A stretch of DNA of 64,000 nt from Desertifilum tharense IPPAS B-1220 (GTDB lineage Bacteria > Cyanobacteriota > Cyanobacteriia > Cyanobacteriales > Desertifilaceae). The translations under genes and the position numbers were made by a program. This document shows positions 62,857-64,000 of the stretch, in pieces. The notes under the pieces are model-generated. The model saw nothing but the letters and a program-made list of their open reading frames with translations, was not told the origin of the DNA and ran no database searches. The stretch lies in contig NZ_MJGC01000053.1 in the NCBI RefSeq assembly GCF_001746915.1, positions 62,001 to 126,000 on the forward strand. The letters run 5' to 3'. Numbering within the stretch: the first letter of the stretch is position 1; each line of letters begins with the position of its first letter.

Positions 62857-63255
62857 TCAACTATCCAGATTTAACTGCTTGCGTAAACCATCCAGAGATC
62901 CATTATTAGAGTTTTCTTCCACCTTCTCTTCCACTTCATCAGGACAAAACTCTAATGTAACCCTAATTCTAACCTTACCTTTTTGCCACTCACCACTTCC
63001 AACCGTTAAAGCTTCGCACTCTTTTCCTACCAAAAGCCACTGATAGTTTTGAAAACCTCGAACAGAAGGCTCGTAGATATCTACTCCATTAATGCCTTGT
63101 TCTTTCAATACCTTAATCAGAGCTTCTGGAACAGAACTTTGAAAAATACTATTTACAATTTTTTTGAACTTACTGACTTTCACAGTATGTTCACCTTGAG
63201 AAAAAGCCAATACATCTTGTTCTGTCAGGTTTAAGAATTTAACAATTTCGTTCAT
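62857..63255 (-). CDS. KGK-domain protein
   Basis: A 132-aa protein from the ATG of MNEIVKFLNLTEQDV (a TTG three codons earlier is possible; AGGA lies upstream). The C-terminal half has the KGK-type strand SGEWQKGKVRIRVTLEFCPDE (split: SGEWQKGKVRIRV, TLEFCPDE), typical of a domain common in cyanobacteria and of unknown function. The N-terminal part (SQGEHTVKVSKFKKIVNSIF) also fits the family. It immediately precedes the HNH gene and lies upstream of the 498-aa protein that repeats a similar strand motif. Confidence 0.82.
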   Translation of the reverse strand: MNEIVKFLNLTEQDVLAFSQGEHTVKVSKFKKIVNSIFQSSVPEALIKVLKEQGINGVDIYEPSVRGFQNYQWLLVGKECEALTVGSGEWQKGKVRIRVTLEFCPDEVEEKVEENSNNGSLDGLRKQLNLDS

Positions 63256-63347
63256 GGATTCCAAATCCTAATTTAATTATTGATTCTAATCTATTGCTTA
63301 TCCAATAGCAAACTTAGGGTGAACGAACTTCGTCCACCCTTTGGAGA

Positions 63348-64000
63348 TTATAGCGGCATTGTGTCAGCGATAGAAGGGTTTGGATCTGAGTCTGTTGGAA
63401 GAGTATCTACATCGCCAACAATGGGGAGAATGTGACGATCCAGTTGCATCGCTTTTAAGCAACTGTTGATATTAGTTACAGCTTGGTTATAAACCTCAAT
63501 CTTCTGTTCAACTTCGCTGAGTAAACGTTCGTTGCTGCGGATTTTTTCTTCTGCCTCTTTTTCTAGGGTTTTCTCTAGGAAAGCACGCGCTTTGCTGTAT
63601 TGATTGAGAATTTCATCGGCTTGAGATTCTGCCGAGGGGAGGAGTTGCGTTTTTACCGTTTGGTTGATGATTTGGCGCATATTGCGACGAACGGTTGCTG
63701 AGATTTTCGGCTCAAAATCTAGCTTCAACAATTGGCGAATAGAAGGTTCTGCATCAACGATGCTTTCTGCGTCGTAGCCTTCCGATGTTTGTAGCAAAGT
63801 TTGGCGGAATTGGTAAATGGAAAACGTGCCTTCGTCGTAGAAACGGGGACTTTCTCGCACATAGCGATCGCACTCACTCCGCGCCGCACTTTCTAGCGCC
63901 AATGTCACCGCTTTTTCAACCTCCACTAAGCGCTGTTCAATTCCGCCATCATTCCCCAAGAGGCGATAGATTTCCCGATAGTAATCTGCCTTGCGAATTC
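63348..64000 (-). CDS. Partial coiled-coil protein, open at the right edge
   Basis: About 217 C-terminal residues. The frame stays open to the last base (IRKADYYREIYRLLGN precedes the first possible start), so the gene continues outside. Content is mostly helical and charged, with a coiled coil near FLEKTLEKEAEEKIRSNERL (20 residues) and an acidic tail (VDTLPTDSDPNPSIADT). It could be the C-terminal stalk of a larger protein, for example a dynamin-like GTPase or chaperone, but no diagnostic motif is visible. It is the first gene of the KGK/HNH strand run. Confidence 0.6.
   Translation of the reverse strand, partial: IRKADYYREIYRLLGNDGGIEQRLVEVEKAVTLALESAARSECDRYVRESPRFYDEGTFSIYQFRQTLLQTSEGYDAESIVDAEPSIRQLLKLDFEPKISATVRRNMRQIINQTVKTQLLPSAESQADEILNQYSKARAFLEKTLEKEAEEKIRSNERLLSEVEQKIEVYNQAVTNINSCLKAMQLDRHILPIVGDVDTLPTDSDPNPSIADTMPL

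Overview
The window is cyanobacterial chromosome. The evidence is the very frequent HIP1 octamer GCGATCGC, the C-terminal end of magnesium chelatase subunit H, a CpcS/CpeS-type bilin lyase, an Flv1/Flv3-type flavodiiron pair, a PEP-CTERM exoprotein, gas-vesicle genes and a histidine kinase with a cyanobacteriochrome-like GAF domain. Genes are dense and mostly housekeeping. They are interrupted by long low-complexity intergenic repeat arrays, as in filamentous (Oscillatoriales-like) genomes; the genus cannot be fixed from this sequence. No rRNA, tRNA, CRISPR array, prophage or complete insertion sequence was recognised.

Layout. 1-7.9 kb: 3' end of chlH, a G-rich array, a CrtISO-like oxidoreductase, a PEP-CTERM protein, glmM, an O-antigen-ligase-like membrane protein and a DUF938 protein. 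8-15.3 kb: a CPBP protease, then a tightly packed six-gene minus-strand operon (ketoacyl synthase III, ATP-grasp, epimerase/SDR, metallo-beta-lactamase fold, F390-synthetase-like adenylating enzyme, GNAT). This looks like an uncharacterised biosynthetic pathway and is the best candidate for a new system. 15.4-21 kb: ilvA and the flv3-flv1 pair, split by a repeat array. 21-24.8 kb: TenA, PBP2 and the Anbu proteasome-like peptidase. 25-26.9 kb: gvpK-gvpF-gvpG and a convergent coiled-coil gene, possibly gvpV. 27-30 kb: a large RTX subtilase.

30.3-33.7 kb: an iron-handling group (FTR1 permease coupled to a ferritin-like protein, then a retropepsin-like lipoprotein coupled to a DUF364 protein). 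33.7-40.9 kb: bilin lyase, HTH protein, glycosyltransferase, carotenoid oxygenase, folate/biopterin transporter, CutA, a membrane protein and an EVE protein. 40.9-44.1 kb: a CBS-GAF-PAS3 histidine kinase. 44.6-49 kb: a cation-homeostasis group (K+-channel-like protein, TrkA, CPA1 antiporter, DUF3124 lipoprotein). 49-57.9 kb: argD, an NRPI-repeat protein, a CsbD/lipoprotein stress group, nagA/purE, amt and a GDSL hydrolase. 58.5-64 kb: ispH, a second GvpF/L-family gene, a 498-aa protein with internally duplicated KGK-like modules, an HNH nuclease directly abutting a KGK-domain gene, and a partial coiled-coil ORF at the right edge.

Cross-cutting structure. Seven intergenic loci share the same families of short repeat units (GTGCTGAGT, GGGGATGGGGAGAT, GAGTTGGGGAAGAAG, GGAACTC). 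They run into the coding ends of chlH, the oxidoreductase and nagA, and they form the leaders of the DUF938 gene, flv1 and the distal gvpF/L gene. A separate palindromic element with perfect 15-bp terminal inverted repeats lies at 60804-60950.
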